A stretch of DNA of 64,000 bases from Incurvaria masculella (GCA_946894095.1 OX335645.2:23211001-23275000); one strand, 5' to 3'. Counted from the first letter of the stretch, positions 33,196 to 45,240 are shown. Notes: generated by a model from the sequence alone, not told the origin. Made by a program: numbers and translations.

Positions 33196-34244
33196 AAGTA
33201 TATGTAGGCTATCCTTTTTGTTTTTTATATGTCTTATTTTGTTTTTATAGTTTGGTAGTAGATGTTTCTCTGCCCACTAATAGAGCATAAAATACTGTTT
33301 CATGATTAGCCGAATTAACAAAAGTATATGGTAAATTTATTGTTTTTCGTAATAACAAGCTAGAAAGGATACATTTTAGTAACAACAAAAAAAAAACGAC
33401 GTAAAAGTGAATATTTGATAACATTAACAATTGGTATAAAATACATGACGTGCAGCGTTGAATATTCAAGAAACACTTAAATGTACGTCGCTACATATAA
33501 TCCCACTTAGTAGGTGGGTAGTATTCGTGGAAACATTCTACCATTGCATTGTCAAATCAGTCGGTCACTCATATAGTTTAACCGGACCAACGGCCTATTA
33601 TTATCGATCCGACGAAAAAGTACTAAAAAACTATTGGTAAGTAAAGAAGTCTCATAATTATCAGATAAAAAGGTGCGGCATAGGAAAAAAATAATATATT
33701 CCGGCAGGCGACAAGATTGGTAAATTTACTACCTAAAATTCGGTCGGCAGTCCATACTTTAGTTAATTTATAGTAATGAAAATTTAAAAACATATTGACC
33801 TTTAATCACTGTAACATGTCATACCAGCGGTTGACTTTTTGTCAATTTGTTTTCACACACGGAGATCGTCGATATCCGTGGTTTCACTCAATGATGTTTT
33901 TAAGCGCGTCTTGAATGGATTTTCAATCAATAGTTTAATTAAAATTAATTAATTCATAATTAAATTTGAAAAAATTAAAAAAGTTTTTAACAAATGTTGG
34001 CAACACTCCAGTGACGCGGGGCGGAGTGAAGTTGCACAGGAAGACGGAGGCGGCGGAAGGGGGTTGACCGCCATGTTGTTCAGAGTAAAGACGGAAAGGA
34101 AGAACTCTCGATGTGGAATCGAGTCTCGTCCGTTTTAGGCTTACTAAAGTATATCCTGATATTACAATCATCTGAAATGTTAACCCTTGGTTTATTTAGC
34201 TAACACAAATCACTCTGTTTTATAACATGAACCTCGGATCCTCG
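33196..34244. other. No gene recognised; GC-rich 34010-34090
   Basis: GACGCGGGGCGGAGTGAAG and AGACGGAGGCGGCGGAAGG form a short GC island with no recognisable frame. TATTCCGGCAGGCGACAAG near 33700 also occurs, diverged, at 4982. Confidence 0.3.
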
Positions 34245-34470
34245 GTAGTGGAGCAAGGTCTCACCGTTCGATATTGAGGCTAAGTATTTCTCGGCCATGT
34301 GCAATTCTGGATAGGTGACCTTTTCGACAGTTGAGGCCGGCCGTGGTTTGGATCGTACCTAAAATTGTAAGTCTCCTTTCTTACTCGCTATGTAGTTGGT
34401 AAGCACGTGTCCGTACCATTGCACTGCATGAAAGATGCTCGAAGCGGAAATGAAAACCGCGACATCATCA
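34245..34470 (+). repeat. Old SINE copy, 5S-type, strongly diverged
   Basis: TGGATAGGTGACC (box C region), then GAGGCCGGCCGTGG, AAATTGTAAGTC and CGAAGCGGAAATGAAAA. The tail is lost. Confidence 0.55.
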
Positions 34471-35542
34471 TTGATTCTTTGCCAATCAGATGACCACTTT
34501 TGAGTAACGAACCAGCTCCTTTATATCCGATTAATATTCAAGTCTTCTGCTGTGTTTCGTTACTAAGTATCTCGTGTATTGTCGCCCTTTTAGTAACTGT
34601 ATTGACTTGAACAATGTCCCATCCTTGCTTCCAATCACTTAACTGTTACACTCTTGTGGAACTAATTTCCCGAGGGCAAGCCTTTTTTTCCGAACTACCT
34701 TCATTTACATCGAGCGAATGAAAAACTGTGGGTCGCCAGAGACTTGTGGCAAATGTCGATGTCGGCGGACGTTCTGCTGGTTTCGCACATCTTAAACAGC
34801 TCCAAGATCCACGGCCACGATCGGATCCAACCCGCGTAGCGTCTACGCGCATCACAAATAGTTAAAGATTAAGTGCCGTGCTCGAGACCCTTGCGAAGAC
34901 GGAAACCGAGGAGTCAGGAGAGCTGCAGACCACACTACACTGGTGAGTTCTCTCCTATCCTACCTATAGTCCGTTCAAGTCAGGGTTCAATTGGTCAAAA
35001 TTATTATTCTATACAGTCCACTACTCAAAGTTGGTATTTGGGTAGCGACCCATATTATATATTCTAGCGCACCACGGCCTCACTTTTTTTTAAAAATCAA
35101 TTTCTACTGAAGCGGTCGAAAAAGTATTTTATATGCTAAAACACCAACCCGATGCACCAATTCTGAGCCTTTAGCTCTCATTGCCATTTCCTTGGAAGAA
35201 AAGATGTTAACTTTACCAAAAAAACCAAAGTATCTGAAACATTAGCGTTACCTCACTGCATGTACCTGTTCCTTTGTACACGTATCGCACCGATACTATA
35301 TTTAAAACGTAAAAGGAAAACGTAAAAATGCTAACATTCTCCTCTCTCTCGCACGGGTGCGACAGGTGGGTGAGAATGGGACGCAGCTAGGTGTCTGCGA
35401 GCATATGGTGCGTGGGCTTTGGACTCTCTCTGCAGACAGGTTGAATCTTTGACCTCACTGGCGACGTGCGACGCGTCGTCGTCACACTAGTTCGCGCTTT
35501 GCGGGAAATAAAGATTAACATTGTGTAGGCATTCTGGTGTTC
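34471..35542. other. No gene recognised; donor-like site at 34942
   Basis: From about 34872 a plus frame of 23 codons runs into CTACACTG|GTGAGTTC, a strong 5' splice donor; no matching acceptor was found. Near 35508 AATAAAGATT followed by a GT-rich stretch looks like a polyadenylation region just before the MITE. The minus frame 34855-34646 is unrecognised. Confidence 0.3.
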
Positions 35543-35786
35543 TTAAGGTGGCCCAACCCGCTCATCTCCCCATACAAAAGGGGAAAGAAGATCACGCGCA
35601 TATTTCTTGTCAGAGATCCAAAATTTTGCTCCAAATAGCTTTATTTGATCGAACTAGATGTCTGATGACCATTGGCATTGTAAAATTGTGTTTGGTTTCT
35701 AAATTATAAGGTCTGAAAGTTTGAATTTTTTGCGCGTTTTATACAATTAACTTTGAAGGTGGATTACGCAATAATAAAGTTAGAAC

Positions 35787-35790
35787 ATCT
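35787..35790. repeat. Target site duplication (left)
   Basis: ATCT directly before the LTR; the same four bases follow the other LTR at 47410-47413. Comparison with the uninterrupted MITE copies confirms one ATCT in the empty site region. Confidence 0.9.
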
Positions 35791-37175
35791 TGTAGCCTTG
35801 TTAATTTAAAGGGTGTGATGCATTAGAAGAAATGAGTAAGTAGGAGTGGTTGCCACGGACAGACCGACAGACATATATAGGGTTTCAAGGGCCCAGGGAT
35901 CTTCCGGTGGTTCGTTGTAATTTAATTAGGCTACAAGATATCCAGGTGGTTACGCCGGTGTATAAAGTGTGATGTGTAGAGGAGGGATCTCATGAATGTA
36001 CTTGGTGGCAGCTCTGCAGCGTGTGGGGGAGGCTGTTCACAGGTTGGGAATGGGTGAATTTGTAGGGAATCGATGAATAGCGAATTAACAGACTACAGTA
36101 GGTACAAAAAAAGATGTAATAAATTATAGACCATTTGAGGCACAAAACACAAACAGACAATCAAAAATACACCCTGGCATTGTCCTATTTAAGACACCTA
36201 CAAATTAAGAAAATTGGGCTGTGGCGATCTAACCATCTACCTAAAATAGCCTATATTTAGAAGCACAAAGAAGACTATAAATAATTAACAATCAAGGCGG
36301 TGTTCTAACACGGCCTTAGCCTAACCTAATATCCAAATGGCCGGGGTTCCATGCCGGGAGCTCGGGGTGGGTCCGAGGTCGTGCGTAGTCGAATGGGCGG
36401 TGTTCTGCTTCCATGGGTGGTCCTGATAGACGCTCTTTGCGGTTTCATCGTAGATTTCTACGGGGGGGGCTGGCGTTAGAGTATAGGTACCGTGCGGGGA
36501 TCCAGCAGGCGTACGGCGACGCTGTGGTGGTGGGTCTACGTGTTGAAGATGTCGGACCGGCGACTGTGACAGGGCACGGCGGAAGCTGTGGCTGCTGGTC
36601 CACGGGCTGAAGACATCGGAAGGCGTGGGTGTGGCCTCGAAGTAGATCACGCCCGGCTGCTCACACGGATACGGAACACGGCGGCACGGCGGGCGCACCG
36701 ATATTCGCGAAGGGTGGTACGCGGACAGCTCAACCAACTTTGGGAGCGAAAGTTTTCACGTTTTTGTTAATGTCGCCTGACTCCGCGGCCTCGGGACCCG
36801 CACTCGTCGGAGCACGTGGCGCGACCGTGCGTCTCAAGGTGCTGCCCGCTTCTGCCCGTGTCCCGCGGGCGGCGCGGCGGAGGATTGCCGCGTGTTTCGA
36901 CATTCCCAATCGGCGTCGCTAAGGCCCCAGTGGCGAGATCCGGTGCAGCATCTCGCTTGCACCTTGCTGGGAGCGCTGCTGTTGCGTCCTTGTCTTGTGT
37001 CTAACGAATTTAACTCAAACGGCGCTGTTTGTGCACCAGTGCCGAGATCCGGTGCAGCATCTCGCTCGCACCTTGCTGGGAGCGATGCCGTTGCGTCCTT
37101 GTCTCGCACTCAATGCAAAAAGATAATCTCGCCCCTGGTATCGTTACGTCATAAGGCGGCGCGGCGGACGCTACA
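35791..37175 (-). repeat. 3' LTR of the retrotransposon
   Basis: 1385 bp, TGTAGC...GCTACA ends. In element direction the first 250 bases hold two 70-bp direct repeats (37105-37036 and 36996-36927, 109 bp apart), placed as enhancer repeats would be in U3. A 138-codon frame (36737-36321) is open in the sense direction but begins at TTG, not ATG, and is probably chance in GC-rich DNA. A telomere-like CCTAACCTAA occurs near 36312. Confidence 0.95.
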
Positions 37176-37614
37176 ATACCCGGTTACTTAAAAAACAAAA
37201 AAAAACAAGCAAAAAAAAAAAGAATTTAAGTACCCTAGACATTTAACAAAGTGACCAGAATGTCACAGTGACTATAACATTAATTGCTGAACTATAATTG
37301 ACAGTGCAAAAGTAATAATTAATACTGAAGCTAACCAAAATGTTACTAATGATAATCTTTACATCAATGTGATATCGATTGGCAAAACTGTTTTAAATTT
37401 CTAGACATTCAACAGGTTTACAATACTATAAGCCAAGCCCAATGGAATGCTAAAACATCTAAATGACAACAGAAATAGAATTAATATCGAACATAGTGTT
37501 ATGACATTAACATATAAGTAACATTTTTATCAATCAGTAAAATATTTACACACATGTACAAGCTAACACATATTTACAATCCTATGGAAGCCACAGCCCA
37601 ATGACTTATATCCT

Positions 37615-37985
37615 TTAAGTTGACTTTCATTATTAATAAAAAGTATAAGACGAGTATGAGAAGAAACATTACTAGCCGAAATTATATTCATGAATGTCTT
37701 TTTTTTTTAAATAAAAACAAGAAACGCAAGGCATAAAGAGAACAAGTTGTGTCCTTGAGTGTACTTTCAATAATAAGGAAAATTGAGACACGTATAAAAA
37801 TAAACATCACTAAAGAAGTTGTATCTATGAGTGTACTTTCGATAATAAGAATTAAGACAAATAATTTAAGAAAAAAAAACATCAATAAAGGAAGTTTTGT
37901 CCTTGAGTGTATTTTCAATAATAAAAATTAAGACAAGTATGAGAAAACATTATTAAGCGAAGTTGTGTCCACCAGCATTATTAAA
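37615..37985 (-). repeat. Degenerate ~80-bp tandem repeats in the element tail
   Basis: TGTCCTTGAGTGTACTTTCAA recurs with variation at about 37750, 37822 and 37900, each followed by AATAA, an AAGACA(A/C) block and AAACAT(C/T)A. A fourth, older unit precedes them. They make short spurious frames on the minus strand. Confidence 0.75.
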
Positions 37986-38101
37986 GCGATAGTAGGAACC
38001 ACTGTGTGTTCCGGACATTATATTTCTAACATTCCGTATACTTTCTAAATACTATAATGTGTCTAGCGACATCCTACTTAAGATGTGTCACTCTGAACGC
38101 G

Positions 38102-38131
38102 AACTAACTAACTAACTAACTAACTAACTAA
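38102..38131 (+). repeat. (ACTA)n microsatellite
   Basis: Seven tandem tetranucleotide units within the tail of the retrotransposon. Confidence 0.9.
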
Positions 38132-39447
38132 GTACCTACGCTTAAGTATTTTAATTGTATTTATATAATTAGCATGTTTATATCTTAATACAATTTGAAT
38201 TTTCTCAAAATCCGTGTTTAATTTTGTCTTTCCGAGAGTTTATATGTTCAGTGGCTCACTATGCCATATTTATTTAGAGTTCCTACTCTTATTGGTCGCT
38301 ATTGTGCGCCTATAAATTAATTTTAAGTTTAAACTAAAATTAGCAATATTTACAATTGTACAATTAATACGAAAGTTTTACCAACACTCACGAACGCGTT
38401 TTGAGACACATGAAATGATTTGGCAAATAAGACTCAGCAGTCTTCAAAATGGTTTACATTAACCGAATAGAATCCTATGGGAAACGTCATTAACATTTAA
38501 CCCGTAGACGCTCAAAATCCAAAATAATAAGTGCCTTTTTATAAGGGACGCTTTATAAATGTCCTATCCTTGTTCTTACCTAGAGTAAATTTTATCTAAA
38601 TACGACTTATAAGTATTTTTATATACAGGTATGTACAGAGAACATGTGTTGGGAGGGTATGGTTGTTTGGAACTTAAAACTAAATAATGCAACCCAACCA
38701 GTCTTATTATGCCGACTTAACATAAAAAACTGGTTGTAATTGGTGAGCCTCAGAGTGAGAACTCGTAAAACCCCTTCAGATCAAGACACGCGAACTGTCT
38801 CGTGTCTCATCTTGGCCCTAGGTAGGTGCCTAGTGCACCGCCTGTCGAGAAGCGTTAAATGGGGTATGGCCTGCACCTAGAGATTCTATAGAATTTTGCC
38901 CCCCTCATGGGAGGCGGCATCTATCACGAAATACACCATTATGTGTTTTCAGCTGAACGTGTCTGACGCGACGTATTGCCCGTTACAGTACACTATAGCT
39001 GTTAAAAGAAAAAAAGAAAAGAAAAAAAATAATAGAGAATAACCAAAAGAACTAACATAAAATAAAGCGCGGTGAATGCGCTGTATGCCTTGTCTACGTA
39101 AGTGACTCGGTTGAGACCACTTACTAGTGACAGAGGACAGATATGGGGAAAAGGGTAGGAACCACTTGCTTACATCATCATTCACTTATCCTGTCGTATC
39201 CTTTCTTTTAAATTATCTATCATACTGGGTTGGGTAAGGTGGTTGGTGTTAGGGTGGGAGGGCGCAAGCTTGCTAGGGAATAGGGTGAGGGGTGAGGTTA
39301 AGTGAGGTGGAGGTAAAAGAAAGAAAGAGAAGAAAAAAACCCGACGAACGCGAGGCTGGTTTGCTTCGCGGACGTCTGTGAAAGACCCTAACCTAACTAA
39401 GAATTTGTCGAACTGATTTTAACGGATTCGAACAATGTGGAGTGTAG

Positions 39448-40078
39448 ATAAGGCTTATATTTATATGGAGGTTCTACAACCGCCTCCAGCTGTGACGACA
39501 CAAGAGTGACCGTACACATAAGTTTGAGAGATAAGGCTTTATTTTTTGCTACGCAGGATTCTCAACAAACCGTCCTGCGGGATATTTTGAATAAGGCTTG
39601 GGCGTTTAACGTGCGTTTCAAAAATACCATAAAAAACCGCGCACCGGTGAGTCGATAAGGCTTTAATTTATAACAAAGAACGTTAACTCGACCGCGTTCC
39701 ATATCGCCCAGGACACACGTGTACCCAATAGTACATTGTGACACAAGCACATTTTTTAAAAGACAAAATATATATATTTTTTTTCAAAGACAACATTTTC
39801 CAAGAACAAGACATATACTAAAACTTAAATAAACATACCAAAACGAATCTAACCTAAGTACTGTGTCGGCATGATTTGTGACCGAACACCTAGATGCGGG
39901 ATAAGGCTTAGATTTATAACACGGATTCCCACGTAACCGTCCGTGAGCAAGGATAGGGCTTTTTATTTATTAACGTGAATTCCCTTGCCAATACCGTTCA
40001 CGGGATATTTTTTCAATAAGGCTTTAGATATTAACGTGCGTTCGAAAAATATTCCAAAAAAAACAACCGCGCACGACC
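39448..40078 (-). repeat. Diverged ATAAGGCTT repeat block
   Basis: ATAAGGCTT at 39448, 39531, 39591, 39655, 39901 and 40016. The segments 39531-39645 and 39952-40078 share order: GGGATATTTT, AATAAGGCTT, TTAACGTGCGTT and an ACCGCGCAC end. An internal duplication within the element tail. Confidence 0.7.
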
Positions 40079-40327
40079 GACCCTAACCTAACTATTGGAG
40101 TATAGCTTGTTTTACTAAAAAAACTTCTCCAAGAATTACCGTCATCCATGTATCCCTTGAAACCTGGCTCCTTTTTAGGGCGTGTGACACAAGATACAAT
40201 TTAATAGAGAATTTAACCATTTAAAAATTTTGTAACTTATTGTTACTTAAAGTTATTGTTTAAATTTATGACCAAATATATCAAAGAAATGCAAACCAGT
40301 TCAACAAAAGTTTTAATTAATTTTTTT

Positions 40328-43300
40328 TTAGTATTTAATAATATCACTCACATGTATTAGGCCTGCCTTGGAACCATCCATGTTGCCCAAAATGTATGTA
40401 TTTTCAGATTTTTTCTCAAGGACCACAGATTTAATAAAACGAGGGGCTAATTTATTTGAAAAGAATTTAGCGGCGTCCGATTGAACATGGGATCGACGCC
40501 AGACTATGTCACCTACATTGAAATGTATCACTGAACGACGAAGGTTGTAGCGTTTGGCATTAGCTTGATATGCTTGAGTCAGGTTCGCTTGGATTTGATG
40601 AAAAACGCTTGCCAATGATTTTAAGCTAGTGGTCCATTCGTCGCGACCATCGATAATTAACTCCTCTAATTTAGTGAAATCTGCAAATTTATGGAATCGA
40701 CCATCGAAGATGAGTTCTCTACCTGTCATTACAAAATTGGGTGAAAACCCATGGGCTAAGCTGACATGGCTATTTAAAGCTGCCTGAATCTTAGGTAAAT
40801 TTTTAGTCCAGTTTCTATGGTCTGTCTCAACATAAGAAGCAATGGCTAATTCAATGGTACGATTGTGTCTTTCCACTGGATTGTTTTGTGGGAAATAGAC
40901 ACAATTTTTGAAAAATTTAGGGATATTATACCTTTTTAAAAGTGCCTGAAACTCGTTAGAGACGAACTGCACGCCATTATCACTTATCATACAATATGGC
41001 ACGCCATAGACTAGGAAAATCTCATTTTCAATGAATTTAATTATTGACTTACTATTGGCTTTTCTAAGTTGGCATAACCATACAAATTTGGAGAAAATGT
41101 CAACTACAGTAAGCAAGTATGCGTGTCCTGAATAAGACCTCGGCAGAGGACCAATGAGATCGCAACTTAATGTTTGCATTGGAGCGTAGACCTTCTTCTG
41201 AAATAACATTTTACCATGGGGTAGCTGATTATTAGCTTTAAATGCCAAACAAACTTCACACGAACTTAAGATTGATTTGATTGAAGGAAACATGTTGGGC
41301 CAGTAATAATTCAGTTGTAACTTTTTAAAACATTTAAATGGGCCAAGGTGTGCCGATAGAGGGCTCTCGTGAGTAGCAGTTACTAGCTGTTTAATATGGT
41401 CAGCGGGAATAACTTCTTTCCATGAAAATGAATTTAAAAGATTGAATTTAGGTTTGCAAAAACGAAAGAGCTTATCGTCTTCCAACCTAAAGTTCGGGTA
41501 ACTAGCGGGTGATTTTTGTATACTATTTTTTATTTTCAAAAACCACTCATCAGTTATAGGAACGTTTGGGTTGGATGAGTTTACACTTTCGATCTTAATA
41601 CGTGACAACGCGTCCGGGACAACATGGAGTTTGCCTTTCTTGTGGACGATATCAAAGGAGAATTGCGAGAGCCTAGTAGACCAACGGGCGAGCCTGCCCG
41701 TGGGGTTCTCGAGTTTATATAACCATTTCAAGCTTTCATGGTCAGTCACAATCGTGAAATGAGTTCCTTCTAGGTAATGTCTAAAATGTGTGGTAGCTTC
41801 CACAATACTAAGTAATTCCCTTTCGGTGGTAGAAAAACCTTGCTCTTGTTTTGTTAGCGTTCTCGAATAGTAAGCTACGGGGTGTTCCTGAAAATTTGCG
41901 TCCTTTTGTACAACTGCTGAACCAATTCCCACTAAACTTGCATCACAGTGGAGGAAAAAGGGGGCTTCAAAATTGGGAACACATAAAACTGGGGCTGAAG
42001 TGAGGGCGGATTTTAATTTTACGAAGGCTGCCTCTGCCTCAGGTGTCCAATTAAATTTTGAATATTTTTCAGAGATGGAACTTGTGAGATTGGACAGGGG
42101 CGCCGCAATAGTAGAGAAATTTTTGATGAAACGGCGGTAGTAGGAAGCTAGTCCTAAGAAACTGCGTACATCTTTGACACATTTGGGTGTTGGAAAGTTT
42201 TTCACTGCCTCCACTTTGGCTGGGTCAGTCTTTAAGCCGAACTCGTTTATAACGTAACCAAGATATTTCAGCTCAGATTTTAGAAATTCACACTTCTTTA
42301 GGTTAACTGTTAGGTTAGCGAAATGTAAACGTTCGTAAACTTTGTCAAGGTAAGAAATATGGTCTGCAAAATTGTTGGAAATTATAATTAGGTCGTCTAG
42401 ATAACCAAACACATGGTCATCGAATTCTGCACCTGGTAGTAACGCATCGACCAGGCGCTGTAAATTCTGGGGTGCGTTAGATAGCCCAAAAGGGACCACC
42501 TTAAATTGTAATAAGCCTCGGCCCTGTGAGATAATCGCTGTCTTTTCCTTAGCCGATTCTGCCAGAGGGAGCTGAAGAAATGCCTTAGATAAGTCAATGG
42601 AAGAAATATATTTTGCGTCCTTTAAATTATCAAGAATGTTATCTATGCGAGGGAGAGGATAACTACATTTTTTTGTAACAGCGTTTAGTTTACGAGAGTC
42701 CATGCAAAGGCGGAAGGAGTTGTCCTTCTTGGGTACTACTAACACAGGACTGGCCCAGGGTGACGATGATGGTTCCAGAACATCCAAGTCTATCATTTCA
42801 TCTATTAATTGGTCCACTAACTTTTGTTTGTAGGGTGACATGCGATAGAACCTTTGTTTGATTGGAGGACCTTCCGTATCAATTTCATATTCAAGAAGAT
42901 GCGTTCGACCTAGGCCACATTTTTCAAAAGATATGGACTCAAACTTTTCTATCGTTTTATTTAATATTAATTGTTCATCTGGAGAAAGTTTACAATTACT
43001 CGAGTTAGAAATAGAATGCAGCTGTTGCGCGTTAGAAACAGAATGCGGGGGCTGTGCGCTCTGAGCGCGATGTGTGGCATTGAGCGCTCCGGAAGAAGGC
43101 TTGGTTTCACCGACCGACGCGAGCGGCACGTACGTAGGGAGGGTGGGCGGGGGAGAATTCGGCCGATACGCTTTGCGTTCTAAGACATCTATTGACTCTT
43201 GCACAGAAGCGACGGCTATTTTGCGGGCCGACTTAATGTCCGGGTTATTATTAGACGGAATGTCGTCCAAAGCTAACAATAACTTAGTAAGTGATTCATC

Positions 43301-43905
43301 CAACAACTTATAATGTTTGCTCGAACGGGGGCTGTTAAAGCTAGAAATTTTACTTTTAATGATATCTAAGCTGGAAATAATATCTTTAATTTTTTTAATG
43401 GCCCCATCAATGTTTAATGAAGAAATCTGAAATTCTGACGGAATGGAGAAAGTGATTTTTTTATTTATACAGCCGGAAATTTTTTTTGATAGACCGGACT
43501 TTTCCCAAAATTCTGTGCCTAAAATGCAATCAGATTTAATTTCTGGAATAACTTCAAAAGTAAGTGGAATTTCAATGCCGTCGACCACGATATTGCAATG
43601 GATTGAGCCTGGACTAAATTGTTTAGTCCCGTCTGCCGTAGAGGCGGAACAAATTTTGGACTCGTCTAAAGTATATCCCATATTCAGTATTTCAAGATGT
43701 GAATTATTACCAAACACATTTATCTCGGCTCCACTATCTAATAGAGCTGTAAAATCCTTATTATTTAACTTGAAATGAACGTAAGGCCTCCTATCGCCAT
43801 GTTGGTTTGATAGCACCGGGCTAACTTTCGGAAAGTCATGAACAAATTTTAACCAGTCATGCCATTCTTCCGAGGAGGTATAAGTCGCCGGTGCGTTTAC
43901 CCGTT
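40328..43905 (-). CDS. pol: Pol polyprotein (protease, RT, RNase H, integrase)
   Basis: Pol copies the element RNA into DNA and inserts it in the genome. Counting from the GTG at 43816 (1162 codons): protease LLDSGA with D27; RT with D408 in SSIDLSKAF and YLDD at 472-475; RNase H with D625, E665, D692; integrase zinc finger H816, H823, C853, C856 and catalytic D886, D946, E982 (D,D-35-E); C-terminal GPY/F-like module around 1119-1145. All key residues are present. There is no ATG at the start: the frame stays open 29 codons above the GTG and overlaps the gag end, so Pol is expected as a Gag-Pol fusion through the slippery site. Plus-strand frames here are shadows. Confidence 0.95.
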
Positions 43906-45240
43906 TTTTGTATGAGAAGCGGAAGATTGAGGGGGGGATGGGGGGGCCTCGATCGCTCGAATATTGTTATGCGGCAGCTCGCGCGCGCTATCGGCGTAGT
44001 TCGATGAGTGAAAGTGAGTCGCCGGGGGGTGACTCGCGTTCGGAAAATAAGGTCGGTATTGCTGACCCCTAGGGCGGTAAGAGTTATTGTATTGGCCTGA
44101 ATAGACTGGCCTAAAACGAGGATATTGACCGCCATTAAAATTGTTATTGTTGGCGTTGTTAATATAAGTTGGAGGATTCTGTTGCCTAACACTAAATTGG
44201 CCTGCATTATTGTTATACCACGGCGGGTATTGTTGTCCGCTGCGTTGGTGTGACGCTTCAGCACGAGATGTGAACCGAGAGTGGGGCTGAGGCGTAGACC
44301 TCGAATTTTGGTTACCTTTCGCGGCACATGTGGGACAATTTTTGGACGTGACATTTAGCTTGCCGCAGTCAAAGCAGATAGGTATTAAAATATTCGGGCA
44401 GTTTTTAAAAGAATGGCCCGTATTTTTACATTTGAGACAAGCGTTTGCGTTTGAAGTCGACACTGTCTCGGCTTTAGGAATATAACTGTTAACTTTGGAC
44501 ACCTCTGATTTGATATTACTGAAGGGGGCCTCATTATTAAAACGTTCAATTTTCTTACCATACGCCAGAAGGTCGCAAGTATTTTTAATCGTACCGTAAA
44601 TCAGACATTGATTGTACTTAGGTAACATATTTCGTTTTATTATTTCGAAAAGCATGATATCGGAAATTTGACCCTTGATTTTATTTGCCAAATCATTCAC
44701 ATCTGTTACAAAATCTGACAACTTCTGGTTAGGTTTTTGTTTTAACGAGCGAATACGGGATTCCGTGTCGAAAACGTAGTCGATATTATCGTACTCCTCT
44801 AACAAGGCTTTCTTAAGCTGGTCCCAATTCGTAACTCCATCCCTCACGGTACGGAACCATTTCAAAGCAGTGCCCGACAACAAATCAATGAAACATCTCA
44901 GTACGATGTCATAGTTAGATTTCCGCGCATAAGTAAGCTCTTCGACACGGGCAATGAATTCACGTACATCTGTTTCACCACTATATTTTAGATTCCAGGA
45001 CGATAAGTTGTAGTAATGTTTGTTGAACACACAATTTTCGTGGAGACCTTCTGGTTTTACCACGGTACTTGAAGATGACTGGTTGGAATCGTTATCCAAG
45101 GAAAAAAAACTGGGTCCATAATCACCACCACTACGTGTTACAACATTAACCTCCGACTGTGAATTTATGGATTGATTGTCATACATCATTAATTGGTCCT
45201 CTGGCATGTCAATGCACACGGAATGGTCCTGGCTTTCCAT
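43897..45240 (-). CDS. gag: Gag structural protein (capsid and nucleocapsid)
   Basis: A 447-codon frame from a clear ATG. Gag assembles the virus-like particle in the cytoplasm and packages the element RNA. Residues about 80-235 have the helical capsid pattern of retrotransposon Gag (FIARVEELTYAR, GTALKWF, LLEEYDNID). A zinc knuckle follows: C268-C271-H276-C281. A second, C289-C292...C302-C305, has V297 where the histidine should be, so it is degenerate. The C-terminus (310-447) is rich in Gln, Asn, Arg, Tyr and Pro and probably disordered. The stop codon is at 43897-43899, one codon after the frameshift heptamer. Confidence 0.95.
   Translation of the reverse strand: MESQDHSVCIDMPEDQLMMYDNQSINSQSEVNVVTRSGGDYGPSFFSLDNDSNQSSSSTVVKPEGLHENCVFNKHYYNLSSWNLKYSGETDVREFIARVEELTYARKSNYDIVLRCFIDLLSGTALKWFRTVRDGVTNWDQLKKALLEEYDNIDYVFDTESRIRSLKQKPNQKLSDFVTDVNDLANKIKGQISDIMLFEIIKRNMLPKYNQCLIYGTIKNTCDLLAYGKKIERFNNEAPFSNIKSEVSKVNSYIPKAETVSTSNANACLKCKNTGHSFKNCPNILIPICFDCGKLNVTSKNCPTCAAKGNQNSRSTPQPHSRFTSRAEASHQRSGQQYPPWYNNNAGQFSVRQQNPPTYINNANNNNFNGGQYPRFRPVYSGQYNNSYRPRGQQYRPYFPNASHPPATHFHSSNYADSARELPHNNIRAIEAPPSPPQSSASHTKNG
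43903..43909 (-). promoter_or_regulatory. -1 ribosomal frameshift site (A AAA AAC)
   Basis: The minus strand reads A AAA AAC in the gag frame (codons ACA-AAA-AAC-GGG-stop). A one-base backward slip puts ribosomes into the open pol frame, whose open stretch covers this point. The heptamer fits X XXY YYZ and is the same type used by several retroviruses. I could not confirm a pseudoknot downstream. Confidence 0.85.

Larger units (their letters stand above)
37176..40327 (-). other. Long non-coding 3' region of the retrotransposon
   Basis: Between the pol stop and the 3' LTR lie 3.15 kb without a convincing gene. It contains an (ACTA)n run (38102-38131), about four degenerate 80-bp tandem units (37615-37985) sharing GTGTACTTTCAATAATAA, and six ATAAGGCTT motifs in a second diverged repeat block (39448-40078). 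Runs of A (37193-37222) stand near the LTR; the usual purine-rich tract is not clear on the sense strand right at the LTR edge. There is no transmembrane-rich env-like frame. Confidence 0.7.

Noticed and set aside
36321..36737. 138-codon Pro-rich frame in both LTRs (also 46555-46971)
   Set aside because: It has no ATG (starts at TTG), lies in GC-rich LTR DNA where other frames are open too, and has no known motif. The two occurrences are only the LTR duplication.
37688..37918. Hydrophobic minus frame as an env remnant
   Set aside because: It is a translation of AT-rich tandem repeats; no signal, cleavage site or cysteine pattern supports an envelope protein.
41571..43778. Plus-strand frames of 60-111 codons inside pol
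   Set aside because: They are opposite-strand shadows of the intact pol frame.
43857..44354. 165-codon third frame overlapping the gag end
   Set aside because: It is in neither the gag nor the pol frame and has no recognisable content; it is best seen as a shadow of the Gln/Asn/Arg-rich gag C-terminus.
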